From Tetmemena sp. SeJ-2015 (lineage: Eukaryota > Ciliophora > Spirotrichea > Sporadotrichida > Oxytrichidae), in NCBI GenBank assembly GCA_027382625.1, contig JAJKFJ010022925.1, forward strand, positions 1-64,000: a stretch of DNA of 64,000 nt, in the 5' to 3' direction. The translations under genes were made by a program, and so were the position numbers. Positions 25,601 through 38,811 of this stretch are shown piece after piece. Numbering within the stretch: the stretch's first letter is position 1; each line of letters starts with the position of its first letter. The notes under the pieces were generated by a model. That model saw nothing but the letters and a program-made list of their open reading frames with translations. It was not told the origin of the DNA and made no database searches.

Positions 25601-26046
25601 CTGCCTGGCTCTAGTGACTTGAATTCATCCTCTGGACAAAAGCGATCAAAAATTGAACACATAATTTAATCACAAAGCGATACAGAGAAGGTCATAATAT
25701 TTTATGAGAGCGGCAAATAGGAGCTAATTTTCAACAATGGAATCAGAAAAGAAATTTGGCCAGACGGTTATGAAGTCATTTACTTCAAGAACAAAGATAT
25801 AAAGCAAGTGTTTCCAGGAAGATATAAGATTGTTTACTATTAAATTAACTCCCCCTCTTTTATTTCAAACGTAGTTAAAGAAAATAGGTTTACTGCGATC
25901 AAGAAATCACTGAAACTTAATACGAGACTATGGGAATATCGGTTTACCGATTTAAGGATAAGATTCAGAAAGTGCATAGTGATGGAAAAGTTGAGACAAT
26001 TTATCCAAATGGAAAAGTTATAACAGAATATTAGCACTAAGAGTGA
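19696..26046 (+). CDS. CPAP/SAS-4-like basal-body assembly protein (C-terminal TCP10 domain)
   Basis: The C-terminus (about 25600-26046) has the glycine-spaced beta-strand ladder of the TCP10 C-terminal domain of CPAP/CENPJ/SAS-4: IIFYESGKQELIFNNG, RKEIWPDGYEVIYF, VHSDGKVETIYPNGKV. SAS-4 family proteins build the microtubule wall of centrioles and ciliary basal bodies, a fitting role in a ciliate. Upstream is a long Q-, N- and S-rich, partly coiled-coil region beginning MNSNMSRSVAGRSQLGG. The reading frame is broken by many AT-rich IESs (for example around 20225, 21200, 21740, 21830-22030 and 25832-25887), each followed by a plausible continuation. TGA at 26044 ends it, 65 bp before the next gene's segment. 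That it is a single gene from 19696 to 26046 is inferred from the lack of an obvious intergenic gap; two adjacent genes cannot be excluded. Confidence 0.65.
21172..21193. repeat. TTTA tetranucleotide repeat
   Basis: About five units of ATTT, coinciding with a break in the coding frame of the SAS-4-like gene and therefore probably part of an IES. Confidence 0.8.
21981..22019. repeat. ACTTT pentanucleotide repeat
   Basis: Seven to eight units of ACTTT with one extra T, in a non-coding AT-rich interval (about 21830-22030) between coding parts of the SAS-4-like gene. Confidence 0.85.
25832..25887. other. 56 bp IES in the TCP domain, pointer GTTTACT
   Basis: GTTTACT occurs at 25832-25838 and 25888-25894. 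Removing one copy plus the insert changes YKIVYYQINS to YKIVYCDQEITETQYE and restores the conserved TCP10 domain to its end. The insert has no GT-AG ends. Confidence 0.85.
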
Positions 26047-26110
26047 ATGGAATATGTAATTATATTCAGCCTATTCTTTTTTATAAATGACTACTTGCCT
26101 TATCATATTT

Positions 26111-26368
26111 AAGCAGCTCAAAGAATGTATGAATGCTTCAGTCTAAATGCAGGTCCTTACATCAAAATGGGTTAGATGGTTTGCCAGCTGCAGATGCTGC
26201 TACCCCATGAGTATTGTGATGCATTTGAGCCGATGTGTATGAATGCACCTAAAACTCCATTTTCAGAGGTCAAGAAAATAGTAGAGCAAGAACTTGGCAA
26301 ACCTATTGACGAAATCTTTCTAGGTAAGGATCAAGAAGATGGCATACACCACATATCAGAATGTTGAT
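26111..26368 (+). CDS. ADCK1/UbiB-family kinase-like gene, germline segment 2 of 3 (scrambled)
   Basis: Encodes the KxGQ region of ABC1/ADCK/UbiB proteins: AAQRMYECF, LNAGPYIKMGQMV, LLPHEYCDAFEPM, ELGKPIDEIFL. It begins at the pointer AAGCAGCTCAA (26111-26121), whose second copy ends segment 1 at 39349-39359, 13 kb downstream on the same strand. Joining there gives EVHQKAAQRMYECFSLNAG, which matches the ADCK1 arrangement before the KxGQ motif. Coding ends at 26323; from 26324 (GTAAGG) the sequence is an intron that continues to the pointer AGAATGTTGAT at 26358-26368, shared with segment 3. The germline order is therefore 2-3-1. UbiB/ADCK proteins are atypical kinases or ATPases of mitochondria linked to coenzyme Q and lipid homeostasis. 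Confidence 0.92.
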
Positions 26369-26816
26369 AAGATGTAGCTCTAGATAATTAGCTGCAAGAT
26401 TAGATTTACTTAAATAAAAATGTACAAAAAGCCTCTTCATAGAGGATAGACTTTATTATAATAACAATATATAAGCATCGTCAGCAAATAAGTTTCAATA
26501 GATGGTCTGCTGTTGTTGATAACTCATTTAGTTCTGCATATAGGGATAATTATTCTACATCATTTGAGTGTATTATAACTACGATCCATTGTAGAGCGGC
26601 AACAAAATAAAAAGTAACTGTTAGTTGCAGTTATAGAGCATTTGATTATTAATTTATTATATGGGAGCTTTTATTATTTGCTGATGAGGTTGCACTTATT
26701 ATTGTGGAAATTAGTAAGAAGTCTTAGGGAATTACACCTCATCTTTGAAATCATTATGCATCTATATGACTTTATCATTAAGCAGCATATGTAATTCATT
26801 ACTGTCGAACTTGGTC

Positions 26817-29111
<2,295 letters not shown>

Positions 29112-29216
29112 TCATTACACAACACGCGAATTAACTCGGGCGATCCTGTGTTTAATTCGTATTCTCTGTCTATTTCTTTTCATTTTAATCTCCACCACTA
29201 AATGAATTTCTTAGTT

Positions 29217-30521
29217 AGAATGTTGATTAGGAGTCTTAATTTCTTTTAGAATTCGAAGAGAAGCCTTTAGCAAGCGCCTCCTTAGCTTAAGTGCACAAAG
29301 CAAAGCTGAGATCTACTGGAGAAATAGTAGCAGTAAAGGTCTAACACAAATGGATAAGAGAATAAGTCCCAGGAGACTTGAGGCTTGTACAATTTGGAGT
29401 AGATGTAGCTCTTAAAATATTCCCAGAATTCAAGTATGGAGTAAGTCAAAATCTTGCATTTCATTTTCAGTATTTCTCACAAAATATTAGTGGCTGCCAG
29501 AAGAATTCCAGACACGCCTGCCTTAAGAACTAGATTTCACAAAAGAGGCTTCTAATGCTGAATAATGCAGAGAGATATTTAAGAATAACCCTAGAGTTAG
29601 TGTGCCTAAAGTTTATCATGAGTTGACTAAGCAAAGAGTACTGGTTATGTCTTTTGAACAAGGGCTGCCTGTTTCTCACGTCAGAGAAATGCATGAAAAA
29701 GGATATGATCTTAAGAAACTTTCTAAGTTAGTGTCTGACACTTTCCTATACATGATTTATGAGAAAGGATTTGTCCACTCTGATCCTCATCCAGGAAACA
29801 TGTTCGTAAGAGAAAAGATAATTGATGGGAAGAAGGACCTAGAGCTAGTCATCTTAGATCATGGAATCTACACTACCCTACCTCAAGACACAAGATACAG
29901 TTACACCAAACTCTGGAGAGGAATACTTAGTCAGGACGAGATGATGATAAAAGAGGCATCAAAAGAACTTGGTGCAGATTTCTACGAGCTTTTTACAGCA
30001 ATTATAGTCAATAGGACATTTGATGATGTCATGAATAAAGGAAGTGCCGTCAATACCAAGTCTAGATTAGGTTAGGTTAAAAGTACAGAGGAGAAGGATG
30101 CAATAAAGAAATACGCTCTTTATTATCACAAAGATATTGTAAATATATTGGACATGATTAAGAGAGAACTTCTGCTTGTTCTGAAGACGAATAATTATCT
30201 AAGGGCCATAGACAACAGACTTGGAAATCCTAATAACCTTATAATTCTATTGTAAGTATTGCATTTCTTCTGAGTTAAAATAGAATGAAATCACTTGGAA
30301 AGTGTTCAGTAAAGAAATGAGCTCTAGTTTAACAAGGTGGGCCTATTTCAAAGAATGGATGCGCTACCATTGGTTGAGATTCCTTTTGAGTTTATTCAGA
30401 CTAAAAGTTATAAATATGGCATGAATATATATCTATGAACTATATTAATAGGGTACAAAAGGTGTTTGGAATTAAAGCCTCAGAGGATGAGCTGATGGAT
30501 TTCGACGAGGAAATTCATTGA
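29217..30521 (+). CDS. ADCK1/UbiB-family gene, germline segment 3 of 3
   Basis: Starts at the pointer AGAATGTTGAT in the intron; coding begins at 29250. Motifs in order: LASASLAQVHKA (the family's A/S-rich loop), VAVKVQHKW (ATP-contact Lys), PQELDFTKEASNAE, RVLVMSFEQG, FVHSDPHPGNMFV (catalytic loop) and VILDHGIY (metal-binding DHG). Introns at 29441-29490 and 30252-30309 and a 34 bp IES at 30413-30446 precede the end at TGA 30519-30521. Segments 1+2+3 without introns and IESs total exactly 517 codons including the stop, close to animal ADCK1. LIS1 begins only about 210 bp downstream. Confidence 0.92.
30413..30446. other. 34 bp IES, pointer AATA
   Basis: AATA at 30413-30416 and 30447-30450 flanks an AT-rich insert with an in-frame TGA. 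Removal extends the ADCK1-like protein from RLKVIN to RVQKVFGIKASEDEL and a new TGA at 30519. Confidence 0.75.
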
Positions 30522-30729
30522 TCGAATAATCTGAAAGTATATATAGGATTGAAAAAGCATAATAAACCATTCATATGAAATCTATTGCCTTAAATTTAAG
30601 TACTTATGTTTAAATCTACTCTTGAGAGTAGTGATGTCCGAATAAACTTAAAAGAAATTGATTATAAACTTACTCGAAGTTAAATTTATAAATATTAAAA
30701 GCAGAAGAATTTATCAATTTCTCCTATAA

Positions 30730-32147
30730 ATGGTAGGACTAACATCGAAGCAGAAAGAAGAATTAAATAGCGCAATACATGAATACCTCGTTAAGAATCG
30801 ATACTCATAAGCTGCGCAAATATTTGCTGAGGAAGCCGGCTTGCCCGATGATGATTCAGGACGCGGAAACAAGTCCTCTCTTTCAAGCACTGTGATTAAA
30901 GACGTCCTAGAGAAGAAATGGACATCTGTAGCAAAATTGAAGAAACAGGTCATGGAGTTAGAACGATAGAATAAATAATTAAAAGAGGAAGGTGTATGCG
31001 AGAGATGTGGTGGAGGTACAAGCTAAATATAAGGCGGCTCTAGTGCAGTAGCGTCATCTGTAGGGGATGGTCTGCCTCGCTAGCCTGAAAAATATTCACT
31101 GTTTGGCCATAGGCAGAGAATAACTAAGGTCCAAATACATCCAATCTATCAAGTGGTGGCTTCGTCAAGCGAGGATGGTTCCATCAAAATTTGGGACTAT
31201 GAATAAGGAGAGCTAGAAACGACGATGAAGAGTCACACTGGCTGCGTTAATTACATATCCTTCCATCCAAATGGGAAATTTTTAGCTTCATGCGCCACAG
31301 ATTAAACGATCAAACTGTGGGACCTTCAAACGCACTCAGTTTATAAAACACTCTAAGGACATGAACATGAAGTCTCCTGTGTAGAATATTTGCCCGGTGG
31401 GGACTAAATTGTTTCATGCTCTAGAGATAACACTATTAAGATTTGGGATACAGCCAGCGGATATTGCTAATAGACTATACCTGCTCACTCAGAGTGGATA
31501 AGAAAAGTAGCAATTAATACAAAGGGAAGTCTCCTGGCTTCTGCAAGCAAGGATGAATCTATCATTGTGTGGAACATGGAAAAATTAAAGACAGCCAAGA
31601 ACGCGACTTAGTAACAGCAAGAGAGCATTATATCCGTTCTTAGAGAACACGAAAATTAAATAGACTGTATAGTGTGGGCGCCACCAGAATCTTGCTTGAC
31701 TATAGATAATGCAGATTATAATAAGAGTTTTCTACTATCATTACAATCCTCAAATAACGACGCCTAAGGAAATGGTGATTTGAGCCAATCACTAGCAACA
31801 CCAGGATTTGCTGATTCATCGTAATAACCCCTTGAAGAATCTAAAGATAGTTCAAGTTTATATTTTCTTAGTGCAAGCGGAGGAGGGACTGAGAAGATGA
31901 CAACTAAGGAAAAAATCTAATAAATGAAACTGAAGATGGCAGCTAAAAAGCGCAAAGAGGAGGGAGCACAACCAGAGGAAGAAAAGAAGTCGCAATAGAA
32001 TTAAGTGGTGTTAAGTGATGAAGTGCAAAGAGATTATCTTGCATCAGCATCGAGGGACAAGACAATTAGGCTTTGGGAAGTGCGGAACAGCAGATGCGTA
32101 ATTACTTTATAAGGCCATGATAATTGGGTCACTGATTTAGTATTCCA
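30730..32147 (+). CDS. LIS1: LIS1 (PAFAH1B1) dynein regulator, germline segment 1
   Basis: Reads [20 protein letters not shown], the LisH dimerisation motif, then a short coiled coil (about residues 60-82), then WD40 blades with canonical endings ([45 protein letters not shown]). LIS1 binds cytoplasmic dynein and regulates motor loading, nuclear positioning and ciliary transport. Between the fifth and sixth blades there is an unusual insertion of roughly 120 residues, Ser/Gln-rich then Lys-rich ([14 protein letters not shown]), absent from animal LIS1. The segment ends in the blade sequence [10 protein letters not shown] at the 13 bp pointer ATTTAGTATTCCA (32135-32147). The missing last blades lie at 45889-46091. 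Joined length is exactly 536 codons including the stop. Confidence 0.97.
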
Positions 32148-32605
32148 ACTAAAAAGTTTGATCATTAAAAATAGTCTTTTAGTATTTCAATATGGACAAA
32201 TTTTCAATAAAAAGCGTCTGAGAAGGAAAATGATAGCTAATAATTTTAGAGATATTTAGCAATGAGGGCGAGTTATTATATAAATAAATTTTGCGATTGA
32301 TTGGATATTCTCACAAGCATATTAAGGCCTCACAATTATATAATGATGATAGGACTCTGAGTAGAAGAATCTGATGATAGAAATTGAGATAGATGGGAAG
32401 ATATCGAGACTAAAGATAAGACAAGCAAGGATATGGGCATAATCTTTTATACTGCAAATAAATAAGACCTAGAGAGCTAAGGGCGCATTCACTAGTCATA
32501 TGCTTTTAGCTTCTCCAGGCCCTACTAGCGCAAACAGTGAGTCGTTCTCCCTCACTGAAGTGCTTCAATATTTTCATAGGGTTACCCTCAGCCTGGTGCT
32601 GGTGC
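32148..32605. other. No gene recognised
   Basis: AT-rich sequence between the LIS1 pointer and the 3' end of the minus-strand cofilin gene. No conserved coding segment is seen on either strand. Confidence 0.4.
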
Positions 32606-33174
32606 TCAGTGCTTGAAGTATCTGATGAAGCTATCTACATCCAAGTCGTTCCAGTCGTTGACTTGAACTTCCTTGTGGAAAGGCTGGACCTTCTTTCTGA
32701 CTGCGTCCTTAGATGTAGCATACACGAACTTGGTATTTGAGTGGCAGACATCGGGCACGTACAATATAAACACGATCTTTGACTCATGGTTGCCAGCTGA
32801 GCCTGTGAACTCAATCTCGAACAGGGCGTATCTAAATTTAATCAGTAAGACAATTGCTCATAGTTTCCAAAGAGAGCGTGCTAGATAAACTTAGTTAATA
32901 ATTCTATTAAAAAGTTTCTATAAAACTTAAGTTTGCAGAATAGATCTAAGTTCTTTCATCTCAGAGGTGGTTGGGAATCTTACCTGGGCTGATCCTGTGG
33001 CATGGCCTCCTTGAAATTGTCGAAGGTAGCGTCTCTGGCTCCAATTTAGTCAATAACAACAGTGGTGTTGTCGTCGCTCACTCTTAAAATCATAAATCTG
33101 TGCTCTCTTTTCATTCTCAGTTTGTTATATTCCTCGAGAATATCGTCAGCTATCAGAAGACCAGAGTTCATCAT
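32606..33174 (-). CDS. ADF/cofilin actin-depolymerising factor
   Basis: Reads MNSGLLIADDILEEYNKLRM from the ATG at 33171 (a second ATG sits at 33174), then HRFMILRVSDDNTTVVID, ARDATFDNFKEAMPQDQPRY, the actin-binding long helix region KFVYATSKDAVRKKV, and a C-terminal DVDSFIRYFKH before TGA at 32606. One intron (32832-32983, GTAAGA...TTTAG) splits it after QPR. The predicted protein is about 137 residues, normal for ADF/cofilin, which severs and depolymerises actin filaments. No IES is evident. An in-frame extension upstream (MSEEASNILKKI from 33276) may be chance or a leader exon. The gene lies within the LIS1 gap on the opposite strand. Confidence 0.93.
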
Positions 33175-33380
33175 CCTTGGAAATTTATTTATCTTAAAAT
33201 TATTAATTAAGAAATTAGCGCTATATAAATTAATCTCACATATCTTTTTAAGAATGTTCGATGCCTCCTCACTCACTCAATGAGATATGTGAGAGTGAAA
33301 GAGTGAAGTTTAAGTTAGAGTGAATTAGGTTAGATGCAATTATAATTCTGAATTCGCGGAAAATTTACACTACTTATTTA

Positions 33381-33915
33381 ATGGAGTCCACTTCTCAAGC
33401 CTAAGAATCATTCTTGCCCAAACTCAGAGTCAAGAAACTCGATCCAAAGGCCTTCATTCCAGCAAAAGGTAGTGAACATGCCGCAGGGTATGACCTCTTT
33501 TCAATTGAAGATACCTCAGTACCAGCAAAGGGAAAGAAACTCATCTCAACTGGAATCGCTATGCAAATCCCTATTGGCAATTACGGAAGAATCGCGCCTA
33601 GATCTGGCCTCGCAGCAAAGAATTTCATTGATGTCGGAGCTGGAGTAATTGATGCTGACTACAGAGGGGAAGTAAAGGTGCTACTCTTCAACTTCGCAGA
33701 TACTGACTTCTAGATTAATGTGGGAGACAGAGTGGCTCAACTAATTATCGAAAAGTAAAGCCAAATGAGAATTTATCTTCTATTATACCTGCCTTTAATT
33801 AGTTTACACAAGGACTGAGGTTGAGGAGACTGACGATTTGGACTCAAGTGTGAGAGGAGAGGGAGGTTTTGGTTCAACTGGTGTTAAACTCGATGCCTAG
33901 TCTGCACAGCAGTGA
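33381..33915 (+). CDS. dUTP diphosphatase (dUTPase)
   Basis: Homotrimeric dUTPase with all five motifs: HAAGYDLFS (1), [11 protein letters not shown] (2), [11 protein letters not shown] (3), [11 protein letters not shown] (4) and [10 protein letters not shown] (5). The enzyme hydrolyses dUTP to dUMP and diphosphate and keeps uracil out of DNA. It starts at ATG 33381 and ends at TGA 33913-33915. A TAG at 33711 is read as Gln (DTDFQINVGD), which is direct evidence for the ciliate code. A 58 nt GT-AG intron (33755-33812) lies between motifs 4 and 5; removal gives 158 residues, typical for the family. No IES is seen. It lies within the LIS1 gap. Confidence 0.97.
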
Positions 33916-34487
33916 TATGATGATAGATATGTGTATATCTTTTAATTATCTGATTACACTATTTTCTCTTAAAGACACAGAATCTTATAATCTTAAGATA
34001 AAGTATAATCTATAGTGGATCAGTTATATATCTATATATATTTCTACAGGCAGAATTTACGAAAATTGATCAATAAATTGAACATCCATGGCCTGGACCG
34101 CAGTAGCCAGGATTTTCTTTACTCATTTTATTTCTCTTCCTTGCAATACTTTCTCGATTCGACAGTAAGCTACTTCTACTGTTGTTTAAGAATTTAACCT
34201 CTGGGGAGTTCATAGTAATGATAAATAAATGATGTTAATCAAGGCTTGTAAGAATAAGATCAAAGCCCAATTCTTAATTAGAGATGCGAATAAAGCTATA
34301 ATAAATCAAGATCAGAGATTGGCTAATAGAGTTTATAAATAATATTGATTGGCGTTTAATATAATGATCAGAGCTCTAATTAAAACTCTAATTTTTAATT
34401 GGATTTCTCTGTAAGATCAGTGTAAACCAATGGCATGTCTAAATTTAATTAAAACCTAATATTTTCCTATTTAATAATTAAAAATTA
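33916..34487. other. No gene recognised
   Basis: AT-rich intergenic sequence between the dUTPase 3' end and the 3' end of the minus-strand FYVE-type gene. Nothing conserved is seen. Confidence 0.4.
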
Positions 34488-37400
34488 TCACCCCTTACTT
34501 TTCTTTTGAAACCTGATAATATTCTTCTTGACTTGAACCTTCTACTTAAAAGAAAATAAATTCTTGTTCTTATAACTCACTATTCACTTCACTTATTTAT
34601 CTTTAGAAAAGTTGTGATTTTATAAAGTCTTTACTCCTTTTTAATATTCTATTTCTTCATTTGAATCAGTATTAACAAATGGCAGAATGATACGGAAATT
34701 ATTATAAAATCTTAAAAAAGAACTTTTCTTTCAGAATTAAAAATACCAGAATTAGTAGAGACCCTGAATTTATTATATTATTTCTTTTATAGGTAAACTT
34801 CTCAAAATTTAGATGAAATTTTCTCTTATAATCTTTCTGTTTACAAGCATATCAAAGGAGAAATCATTCTTCCAAACAGATAATTTAAGAAGCTATGAAA
34901 ATTTTATATTTTAACAATGATATAAATTTTAACATGTTTTCTAATTATAATTGTTGAAGCGTTATTTCCCTGAGAAGCTCTTACACTCTTTCTCTTCTTG
35001 ATTGATTTATCTTCCTTTTCTTTATTATCTTGGTTAACACTTTATCTTGTGGATGCTACTACTGCCTCCACAACTTTTTGTGAGAAGCTTGAATTGCTAT
35101 TCATAGACTGCTAATTATTTGCTTGAGGTTTAATTTGCTACTGAGAAGGCTGGTTGCCGTGCTTCGTGTACTTTTTAATAGCCTCTTTTATTTTTCTGTT
35201 CTCTATTTCTATTTGTTGTAACTAGGCTTCAACCCTCAAGATTTCACTTAAGATAGTGTCTATATCCTAGTTAAGAGTCACAACGGTTTCCTATACTTCT
35301 AGCTTTTCACTATTCAAGGTCTCTATTTTGCAAAAGAGTTCTTTATTCTCTTCTCTCATCTTAAATGCATCTTCCTATTTGCATTTCTTCTCTAAAATAA
35401 TGTTTTTAATAGATTAAAATATTATAGATTTAGCGTTGATTTAGCGAAAATTTTTTTTAAATTTATGATTTCTGCTTATAGTTAAAGTTTCTGCATTGGG
35501 ATTCCCTTTGTAGGCCTTCAATCTCCTGGCAGTTGAAAAAATGCGCGTTTGGAGCGATCTAGGGCTCAATCGATAGAGAATTTAAAAAAAAATAGGCTTT
35601 ATCCTGCGCAATGACCCTCTATCTGCTCTCCTGTGGGTTAACCCGGTTTAAAGTGGCGGTGCCAATTTTTCATAAATGTAACCTCCTAATAAAATTGCCA
35701 TCACAAATTGAGGATTCAGCCAAAGTGCACAGGATCATTGTTTCTCCCCTTGAGATGAGCTTCTCAATGATACCCATATTGCTAGGGTTTAAAATTAATT
35801 TGACACATATTAACTCATCTATCATATTTATATATTTCCATCTCATTTACTTTGAAAAACTTAAAGTTAAAATAGTGCTTATTTATTTCTTAAAAGCTAA
35901 AAATCTTAAAATTATTTGAACTATATTAGTGGAAAAAATATTTTTTTAGAGATGGAGCTCATAATATCTGAGAAACAGAATGGTTTTTAGAAATTATGTA
36001 AACTAAAACTTATATTTCACACTTTTTTGAAATTAATTAGGTTAACTGTCAATTAATTAAAAACTTTTACCCGCGGGGGGTTCGAACGACCGTCCTCCAA
36101 TCATTAATCAGACTTCGCCCGCTCAATGGATTTCACTATTGAGTCTGATTAATGTTTGGAGGACGGTCGTTCGAACCCCCGCGGGTAAAATTTTTAATTA
36201 ATTGACAGTTAACCAAATTTAAATTTTTTCAAAAAAGTGTGAAATATAAGTTTAGTTTAAATAATTTCTAAAAACCATTCTGTTTCTCAGATATTATGAG
36301 CTCCATCTCTAAAAAAATATTTTTTCCACTAATATAGTTCAAATAATTTTAAGATTTTTACTTTTAAGAATAAATAAGAAACTATTTTAACTTTAAGTTT
36401 TTCAAGTAAATAATGGAATATTAAATTATAGATGAGTTAATTGTGTCAAATTAATTTTAAACCCTAGCAATATGGGTATCATTGAGAAGCTCATCTCAAG
36501 GGGAGAAACAATGATCCTGTGCACTTTGGCTGAATCCTCAATTTGTGATGGCAATTTTATTAGGAGGTTACATTTATGAATAATTGGCACCTGCCACATT
36601 AAAGTCCGGTTAACTCCATCAGGAGAGCAGATAGAGGGTCATTGCGCAGGATAAAGTCCTATTATTTTTTAATTCTCTATCGATTGAGCCCTAGATCGCT
36701 CCAAACGCGCATTTTTTCAACTGCCAGGAGATTGAAGGCCTACAAAGGGAATCCCAATGCAGAAACTTTAACTATAAGCAGAAATCATAAATTTAAAAAA
36801 AATTTTCGCTAAATCAACGCTAAATCTATAATAGTATATGCTTTATAATAAATATTCTCTTTCTTGATAATCTTTCTCTCAGCTTTTACTTAGTCCTTTT
36901 CGTTTTAAATTTGGAGTTAAAAACTTTCAAAATCTCTGTCGTGCTCCTTGCATTCATTTATTAACAATATAATGAGGAACTATAAAAACGGAAATTAAAA
37001 TAAAAAATATTTAAAATCATTCAGAGTCTTTGAGTGTAAGCTGATTTTATAGCCCCTGGATATTATCTCCATAGATTTCAATTTACTCTGTTGAGGCTTG
37101 GACCATAGTCTTGATGTAAAACTTCCTATCACAAATTTTACAGATAGGCCCTCTTCTTTCTATATTTTTAGGAAATGGTCTTTTCTTAACTAGACAATTA
37201 TTGCAAAACACATCTCCACAAAATTCACTAAAAAAAGAGTAAGTTTTCAAGTTAAACCAGATATGAATAGTTCATTAAAGACATGCAACAGATATTTGAG
37301 TTACTTACCAGAAATGAGCTACCTTAATATTCTTGATTTATGAATCACAGCATAGGCAAGTTTATCCCTCTTTAAATCTTAGCGGGTCCACAGGCCCTGT

Positions 37401-37649
37401 CAGGTGAAAAATATTGTCGTAGGGACCCTCGAAAGGAAACTTTTTGCCGTCAATCTTGAAGTACTTGGATTCGTCTATCATCGCTTTGATTTATTCCACT
37501 CCTTTCTTAGGGGACGAAGGTTTCCCATATTGGCTCTTAGACTGCTACTCCTAGACACTCAGATCGAAAGCACGATCGAAGTCGTCACCATCCAGCTCCA
37601 GCAAATGCTTCAGGCCTTTGTAGGCTTGTTCTTTGGGCGACATACTCAT
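34488..37649 (-). CDS. FYVE-type zinc-finger and coiled-coil protein, interrupted by a palindromic IES
   Basis: Starts MSMSPKEQAYKGLKHLL at 37649. An FYVE/RING-like zinc-binding module with paired cysteines follows: CLCCDSQIKN, HFCEFCGDVFCNNCLV, GPICKICDRKFY. A coiled coil comes next (KIETLNSEKLEVQETVV) and then a Q/N/S-rich, basic tail (KSIKKRKSVRAS). FYVE-type fingers bind PI3P on endosomes; the basic R+HHC signature is not clearly present, so the ligand is uncertain. An intron lies near 37225-37305. IESs are at 36957-37023 (pointer TGAATG) and 35400-36854 (pointer TATTT, holding a 1.4 kb palindrome); their removal gives DSECKEHDRDFESF and KKENILEKKCKQEDAF in frame. After about 34960 another IES of a few hundred bp probably precedes the last codons, so the stop at 34488 is tentative. 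Confidence 0.75.
35400..36854. other. 1,455 bp IES, pointer TATTT
   Basis: On the minus strand TATTT flanks this segment at both ends. Removal fuses KIIKKENI and LEKKCKQEDAF in one coiled-coil frame. Almost the whole IES is the palindromic element at 35420-36832. Confidence 0.8.
35420..36832. mobile_element. 1.4 kb near-perfect palindrome (foldback-type element)
   Basis: Two arms of roughly 680 bp are inverted copies of each other, from TATTATAGATTTAGCG at the left edge to its complement at the right edge. Mismatches are small, and the arms close on a loop of about 28 bp at 36116-36143. Inner words such as GAGGACGGTCGTTCGAAC and its complement are exact. A short plus-strand ORF lies in the left arm (35611-35919) and, being part of the inverted repeat, has a diverged mirror; I recognise no transposase. 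It is best described as a foldback or MITE-like germline element inserted within an IES. Confidence 0.85.
36957..37023. other. 67 bp IES, pointer TGAATG
   Basis: On the minus strand TGAATG flanks a 67 bp AT-rich insert. Removal changes an apparent TGA stop after LTLKDSE into a continuous LKDSECKEHDRDFES. Confidence 0.8.
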
Positions 37650-37895
37650 CGAACCAACTATTTTAACAAAAGTCAAACATTGTTTATGATTTAAGATTGA
37701 GAGTAAGTACCTTTAAAGTTCTTAGAGGACATAGATTTTGAAAGACTAGCTGTAGAATTCTATCGCTTTGCTTCCATTGCTTTTACTCTGTTTTAATAAG
37801 CCTTAGATTATAAAAGCGATATAAGGATAGACTAATATTATCATCATTTGTTCTTATTATAATATAATCTAGCCGTAATTATAAACACATAAAAC

Positions 37896-38811
37896 ATGCT
37901 ATCTAAAGCGCATAAAACTAAAATTATCCTCAAAGAAGCTCAAAAGCTTATCAAAATTAAACTAAACTAAATTAAATTGTTATCCATTATTTAATTTTAT
38001 CACTACCAGGTTATTTTCAGAATAAAATTAGCAATAAAGTAATACAAAATATGAAGACGTGTTCTCGCAGTCCAATTACTAGTAAGGCCCAAGGCCTGGA
38101 GATAAGAAAATAGTTGAGAGTGATGAAAAGGAAAACGTATATTCTAGTGCTTTCACTGATCCTAAATTTGACAGAAAAGAATTCTAAAGATAGTTTGACA
38201 TCATGAAACCACCTACTAATGAGAACTTTGACAAAAAGTAAGCCAATATTATTTAAACTTACTAAAGATATCTATAGAATGAAGATCTATGGATTGGCTG
38301 ATGGTTAATTTCTTGTGAATCACTATTGGATCTAATTCATTCTAATGATTTTCATATTATAATATCTCAGGTTCAGTAATAGTTTTTCCTTCACGCTTTT
38401 ACATGTGGAATATTTTGGATGCCTCTGAAATAAGACCTCACACATTGGAGATTATGAACTTTGTGAAGCCTAGACCTGACTACTTGATTATTGGAACGGG
38501 AGAGGAAAACATTAATCTTGATCCTTCATTTTATGAGCACTTCAGAAGGATGGGAATAACAGTTGATACCTGCCCTTCAGTAAGTTAAAACGAATAATTA
38601 GAATTCGCGAAATGAGTTTCAAAAACTAACAGATAACTTTTAGTTCGAAGCATGTAGTACGTTCAATATGTGCAATGATGACGACTATAATGTTGCTTGT
38701 GCTTTGCTAATGCCAAAGGTTAGTGATAAGAAAGGCAAAGTAGACGCTCCACAGAACGCTCCCGATTCAAACGAGTATAGAAAGGGAAGATTTAACAATC
38801 TCATAACATGA
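37896..38811 (+). CDS. NDUFAF3-like mitochondrial complex I assembly factor (Mth938 fold)
   Basis: The C-terminal half matches the NDUFAF3/AAMDC family: LGSVIVFPSRF-like strand (GSVIVFPSRFYMWNIL), FVKPRPDYLIIGTGEENI, YEHFRRMGITVDTCPS, FEACSTFNMCNDDDYNVACALLMP. The PRPD...GTG and ATFN-type motifs are characteristic. In animals NDUFAF3 helps assemble respiratory complex I. The proposed start (MLSKAHKTKIILKEAQKL, 37896) is basic and could be a mitochondrial targeting peptide, but exon limits there are uncertain. An intron at about 38238-38279 and another at about 38581-38644 are GT-AG. A further break near 38325-38370 looks like an IES. It ends at TGA 38809-38811. Confidence 0.8.

Noticed and set aside
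26040..26111. In-frame ATG just after the SAS-4 stop as the start of the ADCK1-like gene
   Set aside because: MEYVIIFSLFFFIND is not conserved, whereas segment 1 at 39046-39359 supplies the expected N-terminus through an 11 bp pointer.
34015..34197. Short plus-strand ORF (MDQLYIYIYFYR)
   Set aside because: Low-complexity translation of AT-rich spacer; no homology or codon signal.
35611..35919. ORF of 102 codons in the left arm of the palindrome
   Set aside because: Hydrophobic, AT-driven tail and no recognisable motif; the mirrored arm has drifted without preserving it.
36061..36180. tRNA-like sequence (GGTTCGAAC) at the centre of the palindrome
   Set aside because: The T-arm stem does not pair, no acceptor or anticodon arm fits, and the motif is mirrored as part of the inverted repeat.
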